A DNA stretch of 64,000 bases from positions 1 to 64,000 of the forward strand of contig JABDGE010000001.1 of NCBI GenBank assembly GCA_013286235.1, written 5' to 3'. The notes under the pieces were generated by a model, which worked only from the letters and a program-made list of their open reading frames with translations, had not been told where the DNA came from and searched no databases. The DNA is from Bacteroidota bacterium. Lineage in GTDB: Bacteria > Bacteroidota > Bacteroidia > Sphingobacteriales > Sphingobacteriaceae. Shown here piece after piece: positions 37,015-46,790 of this stretch (position 1 is the stretch's first letter; each line of letters begins with the position of its first letter). The position numbers were made by a program, and so were the translations under genes.

Positions 37015-38367
37015 ATGATATTAAAAAAATCCACCGTTCTAATTGTTGACGATGATCCCGATGTGCTCACCGCCGTTAAGCTTTTGCTTAAAACGGAAGC
37101 CGCCGAGGTGATCACCGAAAAAAATCCCGAAAATCTGAACTGGCTCCTGCAGCGCAACCAGGTTGACCTTGTGCTGCTCGATATGAACTTTAACAGCGCC
37201 ATCAATACCGGTAACGAGGGCATCTACTGGCTGCGGAAAATAAAAGAATGGAAACCTAACGTGTGCATCATCATGATAACCGCGTATGGCGATATAGACC
37301 TCGCTGTGCGCAGCCTGAAGGAAGGGGCTAACGATTTCATCGTAAAACCCTGGCATAATGAAAAGCTCATCGGTACCATTAAAGAACTGCTTGACAAAAA
37401 AGAAGGTGTAAAAACGACTAAATCTTCTGTTAAAGGTTCCGGGCAAACAAGCCTCCTCGGCGACTCGGATGTGATGCAGGACATCTTTTTCAAGGTGAAT
37501 AAGATAGCGCCTACCGATGCCAACATCTTAATTCTCGGGGAAAATGGTACGGGCAAAGACTTGATGGCCAAGGCCATACACGAGCGCTCGCTGCGTGCAG
37601 ATAAACCCTTTATAAAGGTCGACGTTGGCGCACTCACCGATACGCTTTTTGAAAGCGAGTTGTTCGGCCACAAAAAGGGCGCTTACACCGACGCCCGCGA
37701 GGACCGTACCGGCCGTTTCGAAGATGCCGAGGGCGGCACACTATTCCTCGACGAAATTGGCAATATATCGCTGCAGCAACAAGCCAAGCTGCTCACGGTT
37801 TTGCAAAACCGGCAGGTTACGCGGTTGGGCACCAACAAGGCGGTGGATATTGACATCCGTCTCATTTGTGCCACCAATTTGCCGCTATCCGAGCTGGCGA
37901 ACGAGAACCGCTTCCGTAAGGATTTGATCTATCGCATCAACACCGTCGAGATCAATATGCCGCCGTTGCGCAAACGCAACGACGACATTATCCTGATAGC
38001 CCGGCATTTCGCCAAAATGTACGCTGGCAAATACCTCAAGCCAAGTGTTGATTTTGATACTTCGGCCATTAACAAGCTCAAAAGCTACAGCTATCCCGGC
38101 AACGTGCGCGAGCTCCAGTACACCATTGAGCGTGCCGTTATCATGGCAGACAGTTCTACCCTCAACGCCGACGACCTCATCTTTTCCATATTGGAAACGC
38201 AGCCCGATGTTGTGGAGGATGACGATAACATCCCGTTAAGCACACTGGAAAAGAACGCCATTTTGCGGGTAATTGAAAAGCACAACGGCAACATTACCCG
38301 CGCCGCAAAAGAATTGGGCCTTACCCGTACCGCCTTGTACCGCAGACTAAGCAAATATGATATTTAA
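37015..38367 (+). CDS. Sigma-54-dependent response regulator, NtrX/AtoC type
   Basis: 450 aa. The receiver domain spans about 6-122 with acidic pocket VDDDPD and phospho-acceptor D56 (LVLLDMNF). The AAA+ domain spans about 148-372 with Walker A GENGTGKD, Walker B GGTLFLDEIG and an arginine-finger region (RFRKDLIYRI). A Fis-type helix-turn-helix lies at the C-terminus (NITRAAKELGLTRTALYRRL). The loop that contacts sigma-54, GAFTGA in most members, reads GAYTDA. The family activates sigma-54 promoters after phosphorylation. It overlaps the kinase gene by 11 bp, so the two are a cognate pair. Divergence from the transporter operon makes that operon the obvious target (inference). Confidence 0.95.
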   Translation: MILKKSTVLIVDDDPDVLTAVKLLLKTEAAEVITEKNPENLNWLLQRNQVDLVLLDMNFNSAINTGNEGIYWLRKIKEWKPNVCIIMITAYGDIDLAVRSLKEGANDFIVKPWHNEKLIGTIKELLDKKEGVKTTKSSVKGSGQTSLLGDSDVMQDIFFKVNKIAPTDANILILGENGTGKDLMAKAIHERSLRADKPFIKVDVGALTDTLFESELFGHKKGAYTDAREDRTGRFEDAEGGTLFLDEIGNISLQQQAKLLTVLQNRQVTRLGTNKAVDIDIRLICATNLPLSELANENRFRKDLIYRINTVEINMPPLRKRNDDIILIARHFAKMYAGKYLKPSVDFDTSAINKLKSYSYPGNVRELQYTIERAVIMADSSTLNADDLIFSILETQPDVVEDDDNIPLSTLEKNAILRVIEKHNGNITRAAKELGLTRTALYRRLSKYDI

Positions 38368-39715
38368 CCGATACGAATGGCGCCTGGTGCTGCGCGTAGT
38401 AATATTATTTATAACGCTTACCGCAGCGTCGGTATTGGTGGTTTCCAGCAATTCTTTGTTTTTAGTGATCGTGGTGCCCTTGATCGCGTACGAGGTGATC
38501 GACTTGATCCGCTTCCAGAAAAAGGCGCAGGATGAGGTGAGCCAGTTTGTTGAGTCGATCCATTATCGCGATTTTTCACGCCATTTTGATGTACGCAAGG
38601 CGCCAAATGAACTCAAGCCGCTGCGAAAAGGCTTTAACGAGATCAACAGCACCTTTAAGCTCATCAGCCGCGAACGTGAAACACAGTACCATTACCTGCA
38701 AAAGATTTTGGAACTGGTAGATACCGGCATCCTCTCCTACGAGCAGGAAACCGGCGAAACCGGCTGGATGAACGAAGCATTCAAAAACCTCATCGGCGTT
38801 CCCTACCTCAAGACGGTCCATTCGCTGGAAAAGCGCGAAGAAAAATTGTATGGGGAACTCATCAAAATAAAGCCGGGCGATGCCAAAATATTAACGATTA
38901 CCCGCAACCAGCAATTGGTGAAGATATTGGTAACAGCCAGCATTGTGCGAAGCGACGACAAGATTTACAAGCTCATCGCCTTTCAAAACGTGAGCGAGGC
39001 CCTCGACGAAACCGAATCAAAAGCCTGGCAAAAGCTGCTAAGCGTAATGACGCACGAGATCATGAACTCCGTTGCGCCAATATCTTCGCTTGCGGATACC
39101 ATGAAAAACCGTTTACAAAGTCCCGAGATCAAAAACAGCCCGGTGAGCAGCCATCTCGAAGACCTGGAACTTGGTATCGATACCATCAAACGCCGCAGCG
39201 AGGGCCTGCTCAAATTTACCGAAAGCTACCGCAGCCTCAACAAGATCACCCGTCTCGACCTGAGCAAAATACTTGTACGCAACATGTTCGAGAACCTCAA
39301 CAGCCTGATGCGGCCCTCCCTCGAAAAAAAGAACATCGAGCTGGAGATCATCCTCCGCGATCCAACCCTCGCCATTGAGGCCGACCATAACCTCGTAGAA
39401 CAGGTGATGATCAACTTAATGGTGAATGCCATCGAAGCGGTAAAAGACAAGGAGCACCCGCGCATCACCCTTTCCGGCGAAATACAAAGCAACAACAAAA
39501 CCATCCTCAAGGTAGCTGATAACGGCCTCGGCATGCCCCCCGAGCTGCTCGATAAGATCTTCATTCCCTTTTTCAGCACCCGCAAAAACGGCAGCGGTAT
39601 TGGGCTTAGTCTCTGCAAACAGATCATGCTGCTCCACAAAGGCAATATCCAGGTGCAATCCACCGAAGGCATGGGTGCAGCGTTTTTGTTGGTGTTCAGT
39701 CCGCAGGGAGGGTAA
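38357..39715 (+). CDS. Membrane histidine kinase, NtrY-like
   Basis: 452 aa. Two N-terminal helices (about 11-28 and 33-50) with almost no periplasmic loop suggest that it senses something within or near the membrane. A linker and PAS-like region (about 95-210) are followed by the dimerisation/phospho-acceptor helix VMTHEIMNSVAPISSL and a catalytic domain with N-box NLMVNAIEAV, DNGLGMP and GSGIGLSL. The H-box HEIMNS differs from the HEIRTP of common kinases and is typical of NtrY-like enzymes. The start ATG lies inside the last codons of the regulator gene, implying translational coupling. Like intramembrane-sensing kinases of exporter loci, it might sense envelope stress (inference). Confidence 0.92.
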   Translation: MIFNRYEWRLVLRVVILFITLTAASVLVVSSNSLFLVIVVPLIAYEVIDLIRFQKKAQDEVSQFVESIHYRDFSRHFDVRKAPNELKPLRKGFNEINSTFKLISRERETQYHYLQKILELVDTGILSYEQETGETGWMNEAFKNLIGVPYLKTVHSLEKREEKLYGELIKIKPGDAKILTITRNQQLVKILVTASIVRSDDKIYKLIAFQNVSEALDETESKAWQKLLSVMTHEIMNSVAPISSLADTMKNRLQSPEIKNSPVSSHLEDLELGIDTIKRRSEGLLKFTESYRSLNKITRLDLSKILVRNMFENLNSLMRPSLEKKNIELEIILRDPTLAIEADHNLVEQVMINLMVNAIEAVKDKEHPRITLSGEIQSNNKTILKVADNGLGMPPELLDKIFIPFFSTRKNGSGIGLSLCKQIMLLHKGNIQVQSTEGMGAAFLLVFSPQGG

Positions 39716-40044
39716 GCAGTGGCAGTTAGCAGTTAGTTCACGGTTCGAAGTAGCAGTAGCAGTTGGCAGTTTGACCGTGAATAAATAAGGTTGGCCAGTT
39801 GCATCACCTTTGACATTTCGGGGTTTCACCTGTAATCGACTTTCGCCGGGCATTAAGCATCCACGACTGCTACTGCCACTGCTGCTGCTTGCTGCCGCCT
39901 TCTATCTCACATCTCCCATCTCATATCTCATATCTCATATCTCAAAAAAGAAAATTAAATTTGGTTCCTAACAAAATATCCCTTTATATTTGCAACAATA
40001 TTTGGTAGCAATACCATCGATCATTACCTATCATACAGGTTTTG
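39716..40044. other. 329-bp gap with word repeats and met promoter
   Basis: GCAGTTGGCAGTAGCAG-type words occur at 39716-39770 and ACTGCTACTGCCACTGC words at 39864-39890, and CTCATATCTCATATC words at 39901-39945. These families are also found inside the permease array. The promoter of the following operon begins at 39960. No gene was seen. Confidence 0.75.
39960..39992 (+). promoter_or_regulatory. Bacteroidota-type promoter of the met operon
   Basis: TTTG at 39960-39963 and a perfect TAnnTTTG (TATATTTG) at 39985-39992 with 21 nt between, the pattern of primary-sigma promoters in this phylum. Transcription would start near 40000, about 45 nt before the riboswitch. Confidence 0.7.
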
Positions 40045-40150
40045 ATTTATAAAGAAGCGGCGAGAGATCAGGCTCAATGACCCGCTGGCAACCCTCCGGA
40101 AAGAGAAGGTGCCAATTCCTGGCCCGGTAAATATCCCGGGGAATATAAAT
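40045..40150 (+). ncRNA. SAM-I (S-box) riboswitch
   Basis: Closing stem ATTTATA (40045-40051) pairs perfectly with TATAAAT (40144-40150). Inside lie the recognisable S-box core pieces GAGAGATCAGGC, ATGACCC..GGCAACC and GGTGCCAATTCC, plus the final hairpin CCCGG..CCGGG. It binds S-adenosylmethionine and should lower expression of the operon when SAM is plentiful. No intrinsic terminator follows directly. The closing stem ends 8 nt before the ATG of the small leader ORF, so it may act on translation of that ORF or together with it. Confidence 0.92.
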
Positions 40151-40158
40151 TATTAACC

Positions 40159-40275
40159 ATGAAAAGTTTAATTAAGATTCTTCTTCAGAACATTTTTAAG
40201 GCGAACAAACAGCCGCAACCTGCTTATTGCTACAGCTATTCCAATGGCTGTATGTGTATGTGCTGTTGCTGTTGA
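40159..40275 (+). CDS. 38-residue leader peptide ending in a Cys/Met run
   Basis: A short ORF too small for standard gene calling: ATG at 40159, TGA at 40273-40275. It starts with an amphipathic, basic stretch (MKSLIKILLQNIFKANK) and ends in CYSYSNGCMCMCCCC, so 7 of the last 15 residues are Cys and 2 are Met. It sits between the SAM riboswitch and metY, the gene for homocysteine/methionine synthesis. Such a codon run just before stop is the hallmark of a leader peptide that reads charged-tRNA levels; a hairpin follows 5 nt after the stop. I know of polycysteine leader peptides in other phyla but do not recognise this one. Alternatively it is a small metal-binding protein. Confidence 0.7.
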   Translation: MKSLIKILLQNIFKANKQPQPAYCYSYSNGCMCMCCCC

Positions 40276-40280
40276 TCCCT

Positions 40281-41720
<1,440 letters not shown>

Positions 41721-41754
41721 TTTACAGGTGATAGAATAGCGTTGTTCCGGGTAT

Positions 41755-41780
41755 TCCGGTCGTCCGTACGGATGACCGGA
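41755..41780 (+). promoter_or_regulatory. Intercistronic hairpin between metY and metX
   Basis: A near-perfect 26-nt palindrome with core CCGTACGG and arms TCCGGTC/GACCGGA, ending 21 nt before the metX ATG. It could stabilise or process the mRNA, or modulate metX translation. Its placement argues against the upstream in-frame ATG at 41742 as metX start. Confidence 0.5.
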
Positions 41781-41801
41781 GCCGGGATAACAAATGATAA
41801 C

Positions 41802-42857
41802 ATGAACGCAGAAATATTTAAATACAAAAAAGCCCTTAAGCTGGAATCGGGCAAACAGTTGCGCGACTTGCAGATTGGCTTTAATACTTACGGAACCCTT
41901 AATAAAAAACGGGATAATGTGGTTTGGGTTTGCCATGCCTTAACCGCAAATTCCGACGTGTTTGATTGGTGGAAAGGCCTTTTTGGTGAAAACGATTATT
42001 TTAACCCGAAGGATCATTTCATCGTTTGCGCCAATATATTGGGATCACCTTATGGCAGCAGCAATCCCTTGAGCATGAACCCGGTTACCGGTTTGCCTTA
42101 CTACCTGGCTTTTCCGCAATTATCGGTGCGCGATATTGTAAAAGCACACCAGCTTTTGGCAGAGCACCTGGAGATCAACAGCATAGAAATCCTGGTCGGC
42201 GGCTCATTAGGCGGGCAGCAGGCTGTAGAATGGGCGATAATGGCGCCCGCACAGATCAAAAACCTGATCCTGGTGGCGACCAATGCCAAACACTCGCCAT
42301 GGGGTATCGCCTTTAATGAATCGCAGCGCCTGGCGATCACCACCGACAGAACTTTTTATGCCAATAAGCCCGACGGCGGCGCCAAAGGTTTAAAAGCGGC
42401 GCGCAGCATCGCCCTCCTCTCCTACCGCAACTACAAAACCTATTCGGTTACGCAGCAGGAAGAGAAAGACAGTGTGGTGGATGATTACAAGGCATCCTCC
42501 TACCAGAACTACCAGGGCGAAAAACTGGTGAACCGCTTCAACGCCTACAGCTATTGGTACCTGTCAAAAAGCATGGACTCGCACAACGTGGGCCGCAGCC
42601 GGCATGGTGTTGAAAAGGCGCTTAGCCTGATAAAGGCCCGCACCCTGGTGATTGGGATTAAATCAGATGTGCTGTTTCCCATAGAAGAGCAGCAATACCT
42701 GTTCAGGCACATACCCAAATCGGTTTTTGCCGAGCTGGATTCATTCTACGGGCATGATGGCTTCCTGATTGAAACCGGGGCATTAACAAATGTGATAGCC
42801 GCTTTTTTTAAAACTGACGTAAAAGGAAAAATAATCGAATTGCAACGGACCGCATAA
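41802..42857 (+). CDS. metX: Homoserine O-acetyltransferase (MetX)
   Basis: 351 aa from ATG 41802 (MNAEIFKYKKALKLESG). This start gives the usual length and leaves the upstream hairpin untranslated. It is an alpha/beta hydrolase: nucleophile Ser135 in LVGGSLGGQQAVEW, catalytic Asp in IGIKSDVLFP and catalytic His in FYGHDGFLIE. It acetylates homoserine for the MetY reaction. The stop codon overlaps the homoserine dehydrogenase start by one base, implying coupling. Confidence 0.95.
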   Translation: MNAEIFKYKKALKLESGKQLRDLQIGFNTYGTLNKKRDNVVWVCHALTANSDVFDWWKGLFGENDYFNPKDHFIVCANILGSPYGSSNPLSMNPVTGLPYYLAFPQLSVRDIVKAHQLLAEHLEINSIEILVGGSLGGQQAVEWAIMAPAQIKNLILVATNAKHSPWGIAFNESQRLAITTDRTFYANKPDGGAKGLKAARSIALLSYRNYKTYSVTQQEEKDSVVDDYKASSYQNYQGEKLVNRFNAYSYWYLSKSMDSHNVGRSRHGVEKALSLIKARTLVIGIKSDVLFPIEEQQYLFRHIPKSVFAELDSFYGHDGFLIETGALTNVIAAFFKTDVKGKIIELQRTA

Positions 42858-44092
42858 TGAGTAAGAAATTAAACATAGGCCTGTTTGGCTTTGGCGTGGT
42901 TGGCCAGGGGCTGTATGATATTATCAAAACCAAAAATCTCAACCTCGAGATCAAAAAGATTGCGATAAAGGACCCGCATAAAAAACGTTCCCTACCGGCA
43001 CATTTATTCACTACCGAAAGGGACGAACTGCTCAACAACCCGGAGATCAACACCATTGTAGAACTGATCAACGATACCGAAGCAGCTTTTGAGATCGTTT
43101 CAAGAGCTTTAAGCTCGGGCAAGAACGTGGTATCGGCCAGTAAAAAGATGATCGCGCTGCATTTAAAGGAACTGATAGAATTACAGCAAGAATTCGGCAC
43201 GTCGCTTTTATACGAGGGCGCCGTTTGCGGCAGTATCCCGATCATCCGTAACCTGGAGGAGTATTATGACAATGAACTGCTGCACTCCATCAGCGGTATA
43301 TTTAACGGCTCGTCCAATTATATCCTTTCAAAAGGTTTTATCGAAGGACTTGATTACCATTCAGCGCTGAAACAAGCCCAGGACCTGGGTTTCGCTGAGA
43401 CGGACCCAACCAGCGACGTAGGCGGATTTGACGCCAAATACAAACTGGTTATCGCCGCTGCGCATGCCTACGGCGTAATTGTGCAACCCGACGAGGTGTT
43501 TAACCTCGGCATACAAACCCTTTCGGCGCATGACCTGCAATACGCACGGGAAAAGAACCTGAAAATAAAACTCGTGCCTGTCGCCAAGGAACTGGACGAC
43601 CGGCACGTAGCCTTGTTTGTGTTACCAAAATTTGTGAACGATAAAGAGTTTTTGTACAATGTGGAGTACGAATACAATGGCGTAATTGTACAAGCCGCTT
43701 TTGCCGACCAGCAATTCTTTTTTGGAAAAGGTGCCGGGGGCCATCCGACTGGGTCAGCGGTTTTATCGGATATAGCCGCGCTGCGCTATGATTATCAGTA
43801 CGAGTATAAAAAAGCAAAAGAGCGCAAGGACCTTGAGTTTACAAATGATATTGAACTAAATATCTACATAAGGTACCATGATGAAGAGTTGGTTGAAGCG
43901 CTTAACTTCTCGCATATCCATGAACGCTATTACTCGGGGAGCTATAAATATGTGATCGGCAAGATCAACCTCCAAAACCTGGTAGACAACCAAAATAAAA
44001 TTGTCCATAATAAAGCATTCGTCGCCTTTGCCGACCAACTGGCAGGCGTACACCTGGCCGCGCCTGTGAAACAGGAAGCCGCAACTTTTTGA
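42857..44092 (+). CDS. hom: Homoserine dehydrogenase
   Basis: 411 aa. N-terminal NADP-binding Rossmann fold (IGLFGFGVVGQG, residues about 7-18). The catalytic domain has EGAVCGSIPIIRN, GIFNGSSNYIL, the lysine motif DVGGFDAKYK, and GAGGHPTGSAVLSD. There is no fused aspartate kinase and no clear ACT domain. The C-terminal 80 residues (NIYIRYHDEELVEALNFSHIHERY) may be a small regulatory or dimer domain. It reduces aspartate semialdehyde to homoserine, the branch point for Thr and Met. Placement behind a SAM riboswitch dedicates this copy to methionine supply (inference); another copy for threonine may exist elsewhere. Confidence 0.94.
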   Translation: MSKKLNIGLFGFGVVGQGLYDIIKTKNLNLEIKKIAIKDPHKKRSLPAHLFTTERDELLNNPEINTIVELINDTEAAFEIVSRALSSGKNVVSASKKMIALHLKELIELQQEFGTSLLYEGAVCGSIPIIRNLEEYYDNELLHSISGIFNGSSNYILSKGFIEGLDYHSALKQAQDLGFAETDPTSDVGGFDAKYKLVIAAAHAYGVIVQPDEVFNLGIQTLSAHDLQYAREKNLKIKLVPVAKELDDRHVALFVLPKFVNDKEFLYNVEYEYNGVIVQAAFADQQFFFGKGAGGHPTGSAVLSDIAALRYDYQYEYKKAKERKDLEFTNDIELNIYIRYHDEELVEALNFSHIHERYYSGSYKYVIGKINLQNLVDNQNKIVHNKAFVAFADQLAGVHLAAPVKQEAATF

Positions 44093-44410
44093 CCTCTTTA
44101 TTGTTTAAATTGTTTTTTAGTTTTTTAGTTTTTTAAAATGGCTCCGCAAGGGGCTTTTTTAGTTATAAGTGAGACTCAGCTCTCACTGTGCTTGAAGACT
44201 TAAGTCTCCAGGACATTCGATTTCCCGGGTATGTATACCTCCACGCATCCAAATTTCCCTGCCTGTATATACTTGCATCTCCCTGCATCTCCTTTCGCTT
44301 TCCTTTATTGATAATGCACCGGGTACGGATTTGCACATGATATCTGCATATATGCACATCCGACATCTGCACATCTGCACATCTGCACATTCTTCTTATA
44401 TTTGTGATAA
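44093..44410. other. 318-bp gap: terminator, hairpins, word repeats
   Basis: After the terminator, AGTGAGA/TCTCACT (44168-44187) forms a hairpin and AGACTTAAGTCT (44196-44207) is a perfect palindrome. 44336-44392 consists of GCACATC(T/C)GCAC words ending some 20 nt before recR. No gene was seen. Confidence 0.7.
44133..44161 (+). terminator. Intrinsic terminator of the met operon
   Basis: TTTTAAAATGGCTCC, a GCAA loop, then GGGGCTTTTTTAG: a G/C stem GCTCC/GGGGC (one G-T pair) with a GNRA-type loop, flanked by A- and T-runs. Confidence 0.75.
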
Positions 44411-45028
44411 ATGAACTTCTCCTCCAGGCTTCTCCAAAATGCTGTTGCTGAGTTTGCCAAATTACCGGGCATAGGGCAAAAGACGGCCTTGCGACTGGTG
44501 CTTCACCTGCTTAAGCAGGAAAAGCAGGACGTGGAAAAGTTCAGCTCAACCGTCAGCAAGCTGCGAAATGAAATTCAGTTCTGCCGCGTTTGCCTAAACA
44601 TTTCCGACCAGCCTGTTTGTGAAATCTGTACTTCGCATAAACGCGACCATGGCCTGATCTGCGTTGTTGAAGACACCCGTGACGTTATGGCGATCGAAAA
44701 CACCAATCAATACAACGGAGTCTATCATGTTTTGGGAGGGTTGATCTCGCCCATGGATGGCATCGGCCCATCAGACCTGGAGGTAGATTCGCTGGTTGAG
44801 CGGCTGGCCTCAAATGAGGTACAGGAAGTTGTTTTTGCGTTAAGCGCCACAATGGAAGGTGATACGACATTATTTTATTTACACAAGCGACTAAAAAACT
44901 TTGACATCACCATCAGCACCATTGCCCGTGGCATTGCTTTTGGTGGAGAACTGGAGTACGTGGATGAGATCACCTTAGGCAGGTCCATCGCAACCCGTGT
45001 TCCGTATGTAAGTTCGATGTCAAAGTAA
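44411..45028 (+). CDS. recR: Recombination protein RecR
   Basis: 205 aa, normal length. Helix-hairpin-helix LPGIGQKTALRL (18-29), a zinc finger with C58, C61, C70 and C73, and a TOPRIM domain starting CVVEDTRDVMAIE. The C-terminal Walker-B-like part is TISTIARGIAFGGELEYVDEITLGRSI. It works with RecO (and RecF) to load RecA at gaps. It is followed after 2 bp by a glycosyltransferase gene with which it must be co-transcribed. Confidence 0.97.
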   Translation: MNFSSRLLQNAVAEFAKLPGIGQKTALRLVLHLLKQEKQDVEKFSSTVSKLRNEIQFCRVCLNISDQPVCEICTSHKRDHGLICVVEDTRDVMAIENTNQYNGVYHVLGGLISPMDGIGPSDLEVDSLVERLASNEVQEVVFALSATMEGDTTLFYLHKRLKNFDITISTIARGIAFGGELEYVDEITLGRSIATRVPYVSSMSK

Positions 45029-45030
45029 GT

Positions 45031-45867
45031 ATGAAGCTATCTATAGTTATCGTCAACCATAATGAATGTGCATTGTTAAAACAGGCCGTTAGTTCATTAA
45101 CTAGTGCTTGTTTACACATTGATTATGAATTGATTATAGTTGATAATGCTTCAACAGACGGCTCTATTGAAATGCTTGAAACCGGGTTCCCGACCGCTAA
45201 AGTAATAGCCAATACCACCGTTAAGGGCTTAGCAAAATCGAATAACCAGGGCCTGCGTTTATGCTCCGGGCAGTATGTTTTATTGGTCACACCGGATACA
45301 AAATGCGGCAAAGACTCCCTGGAAAAAGCCTTAGCGTTCATGGATGAACATAACGATGCAGGCGGTTTAAGCATCCGGCTATTGTCACCACAGGGTCGTT
45401 TTATCCCCGAATCTATCCACGGATTAAACACGGTGTGGGCCGGTTTTTTTAAGCTTATAGGATTTGCTAAAAATCTTGTAAAAACGCGGTTGTACGACAG
45501 GAACCGGAAGGATTGGGTAGAGGAATTCCAAATTACCGAAATCGACATTGTTAGCGGTGCCTGTATGCTGCTGCGGCACTCGGCATTGACACAAGCCGGC
45601 TTGTTTGACGAACGATTTTTTATGTATGGGTATGATATCGATCTCTCCTATCGCATCAGGCTTGCCGGATTTAAGAACTTTTACTTCCCAAAGACCTATT
45701 TCTTCAAATATAAAGACGAGTCGAACCCAAAGATGAGTTGGAGTTATATCAAGCATTTCTATGGGGCAATGGCCATATTCGCGCTGAAATATTTGTTCAG
45801 GTTGCCCGAAATAAAAGTTCAACCGCTGCCACAACTTTATACTTCGTCCCTTGAAGTTAAAGGGTGA
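45031..45867 (+). CDS. Family 2 glycosyltransferase, rhamnosyltransferase-like
   Basis: 278 aa. GT-A fold: start MKLSIVIVNHNE, nucleotide-binding DNASTDGS, a PDTKC segment at the place of the metal-binding motif, and an acceptor-side region SGACMLLRHSALTQAGLFDERFFMYGYDIDLSYRIRLAG broken here only by Cys (quoted in parts: DERFFMYGYD, DLSYRIRLAG). It resembles WbbL/RfbF-type enzymes of surface polysaccharide synthesis, and donor sugar cannot be told. It has no full transmembrane pair; the C-terminal FALKYLFRLP may dip into the membrane. Coupling to recR is probably positional rather than functional. Confidence 0.85.
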   Translation: MKLSIVIVNHNECALLKQAVSSLTSACLHIDYELIIVDNASTDGSIEMLETGFPTAKVIANTTVKGLAKSNNQGLRLCSGQYVLLVTPDTKCGKDSLEKALAFMDEHNDAGGLSIRLLSPQGRFIPESIHGLNTVWAGFFKLIGFAKNLVKTRLYDRNRKDWVEEFQITEIDIVSGACMLLRHSALTQAGLFDERFFMYGYDIDLSYRIRLAGFKNFYFPKTYFFKYKDESNPKMSWSYIKHFYGAMAIFALKYLFRLPEIKVQPLPQLYTSSLEVKG

Positions 45868-45949
45868 TTGGCGACGAACATTTTGTCTTCGTTAGCCTAA
45901 ATCCAATCGAATTTAACTGACAAATAATTCTTAATTTGGCAGCATTAGC

Positions 45950-45963
45950 GTTAGCACGCTAAC
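45950..45963. promoter_or_regulatory. Palindrome before the SDR gene
   Basis: GTTAGCACGCTAAC: 6-bp perfect arms and a 2-bp spacer, 4 nt before the ATG. It is a possible operator or small hairpin. Confidence 0.3.
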
Positions 45964-45967
45964 TCAT

Positions 45968-46783
45968 ATGGACTTAAAAGATAAAATCATCATTATAACC
46001 GGTGCCTCTTCCGGCATCGGCCGGTCATTGGCTTTTGAATTTGCGAAACGCGGTGCCAACCTGGTTTTAGCAGCCCGCCAGTACGTTACCTTGTGCGAAA
46101 TAACCGAGACCCTCGTCAATCAATACCCTGTAAAAGCGGTGGCGGTGCAGTGTGATGTAACCAGCGAAGAAGAATGCGATCATTTGATCAAACAAGCCCT
46201 TGCCGTATTCGGCAAAATTGATGTATTGGTTAACAATGCGGGCATCTCCATGCGGGCCTTGTTTAAAGACGCCGACCTTGAAGTTCTAAAAAAAGTAATG
46301 GATGTGAATTTTTGGGGGACTGTTTATTGCACCAAATACGCGCTGCCTGAAATTTTAAAAACGAAAGGAACCATTGTAGGTGTATCATCCATCGCCGGTT
46401 ATAAAGGCCTGCCCGGCCGCACCGGTTATTCCGCCTCCAAGTTCGCAATGAATGGCTTTCTCGATGTCCTTCGCATCGAAAATCTTAACACCGGTGTTAA
46501 TGTACTTACAGCTTGCCCGGGTTTCACCACCTCGAATATCCGCACCAATTCTTTAGATAAGAAAGGCAAACAACAAGGTGAAAGCAGCATGGACGAGGGA
46601 AAAATGATGTCGTCCGAACAGGTAGCCGTAATCATTGCCGACGGCGTCGAACGCCATGCCCGCACCCTGATCATGACCGGCCAGGGGAAATTAATGGTAT
46701 TCCTTAATAAAATTGTACCGGGACTGGTGGACAAAATGGTTTACAATACGATTGCGAAAGAGAAAAACTCCCTGCTTAAGTAG
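45968..46783 (+). CDS. Short-chain dehydrogenase/reductase
   Basis: 271 aa, classical SDR. Cofactor motif TGASSGIG at 11-18, NNAG at 89-92, catalytic Ser in GVSSIAG near 140 and Y154xxxK158 in GYSASKFA. The C-terminal NKIVPGLVDKMVYNTIAKEKN resembles DHRS7B/YqjQ-like SDRs thought to act on lipids or ketones. The substrate is not determinable. Convergent with the K+ channel gene, 7 bp apart. Confidence 0.9.
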   Translation: MDLKDKIIIITGASSGIGRSLAFEFAKRGANLVLAARQYVTLCEITETLVNQYPVKAVAVQCDVTSEEECDHLIKQALAVFGKIDVLVNNAGISMRALFKDADLEVLKKVMDVNFWGTVYCTKYALPEILKTKGTIVGVSSIAGYKGLPGRTGYSASKFAMNGFLDVLRIENLNTGVNVLTACPGFTTSNIRTNSLDKKGKQQGESSMDEGKMMSSEQVAVIIADGVERHARTLIMTGQGKLMVFLNKIVPGLVDKMVYNTIAKEKNSLLK

Positions 46784-46790
46784 TAGTATG

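Noticed and set aside
41742..41801. Upstream in-frame ATG extending metX by 20 residues
   Set aside because: It would translate through the intercistronic palindrome; the conserved N-terminus begins at 41802.
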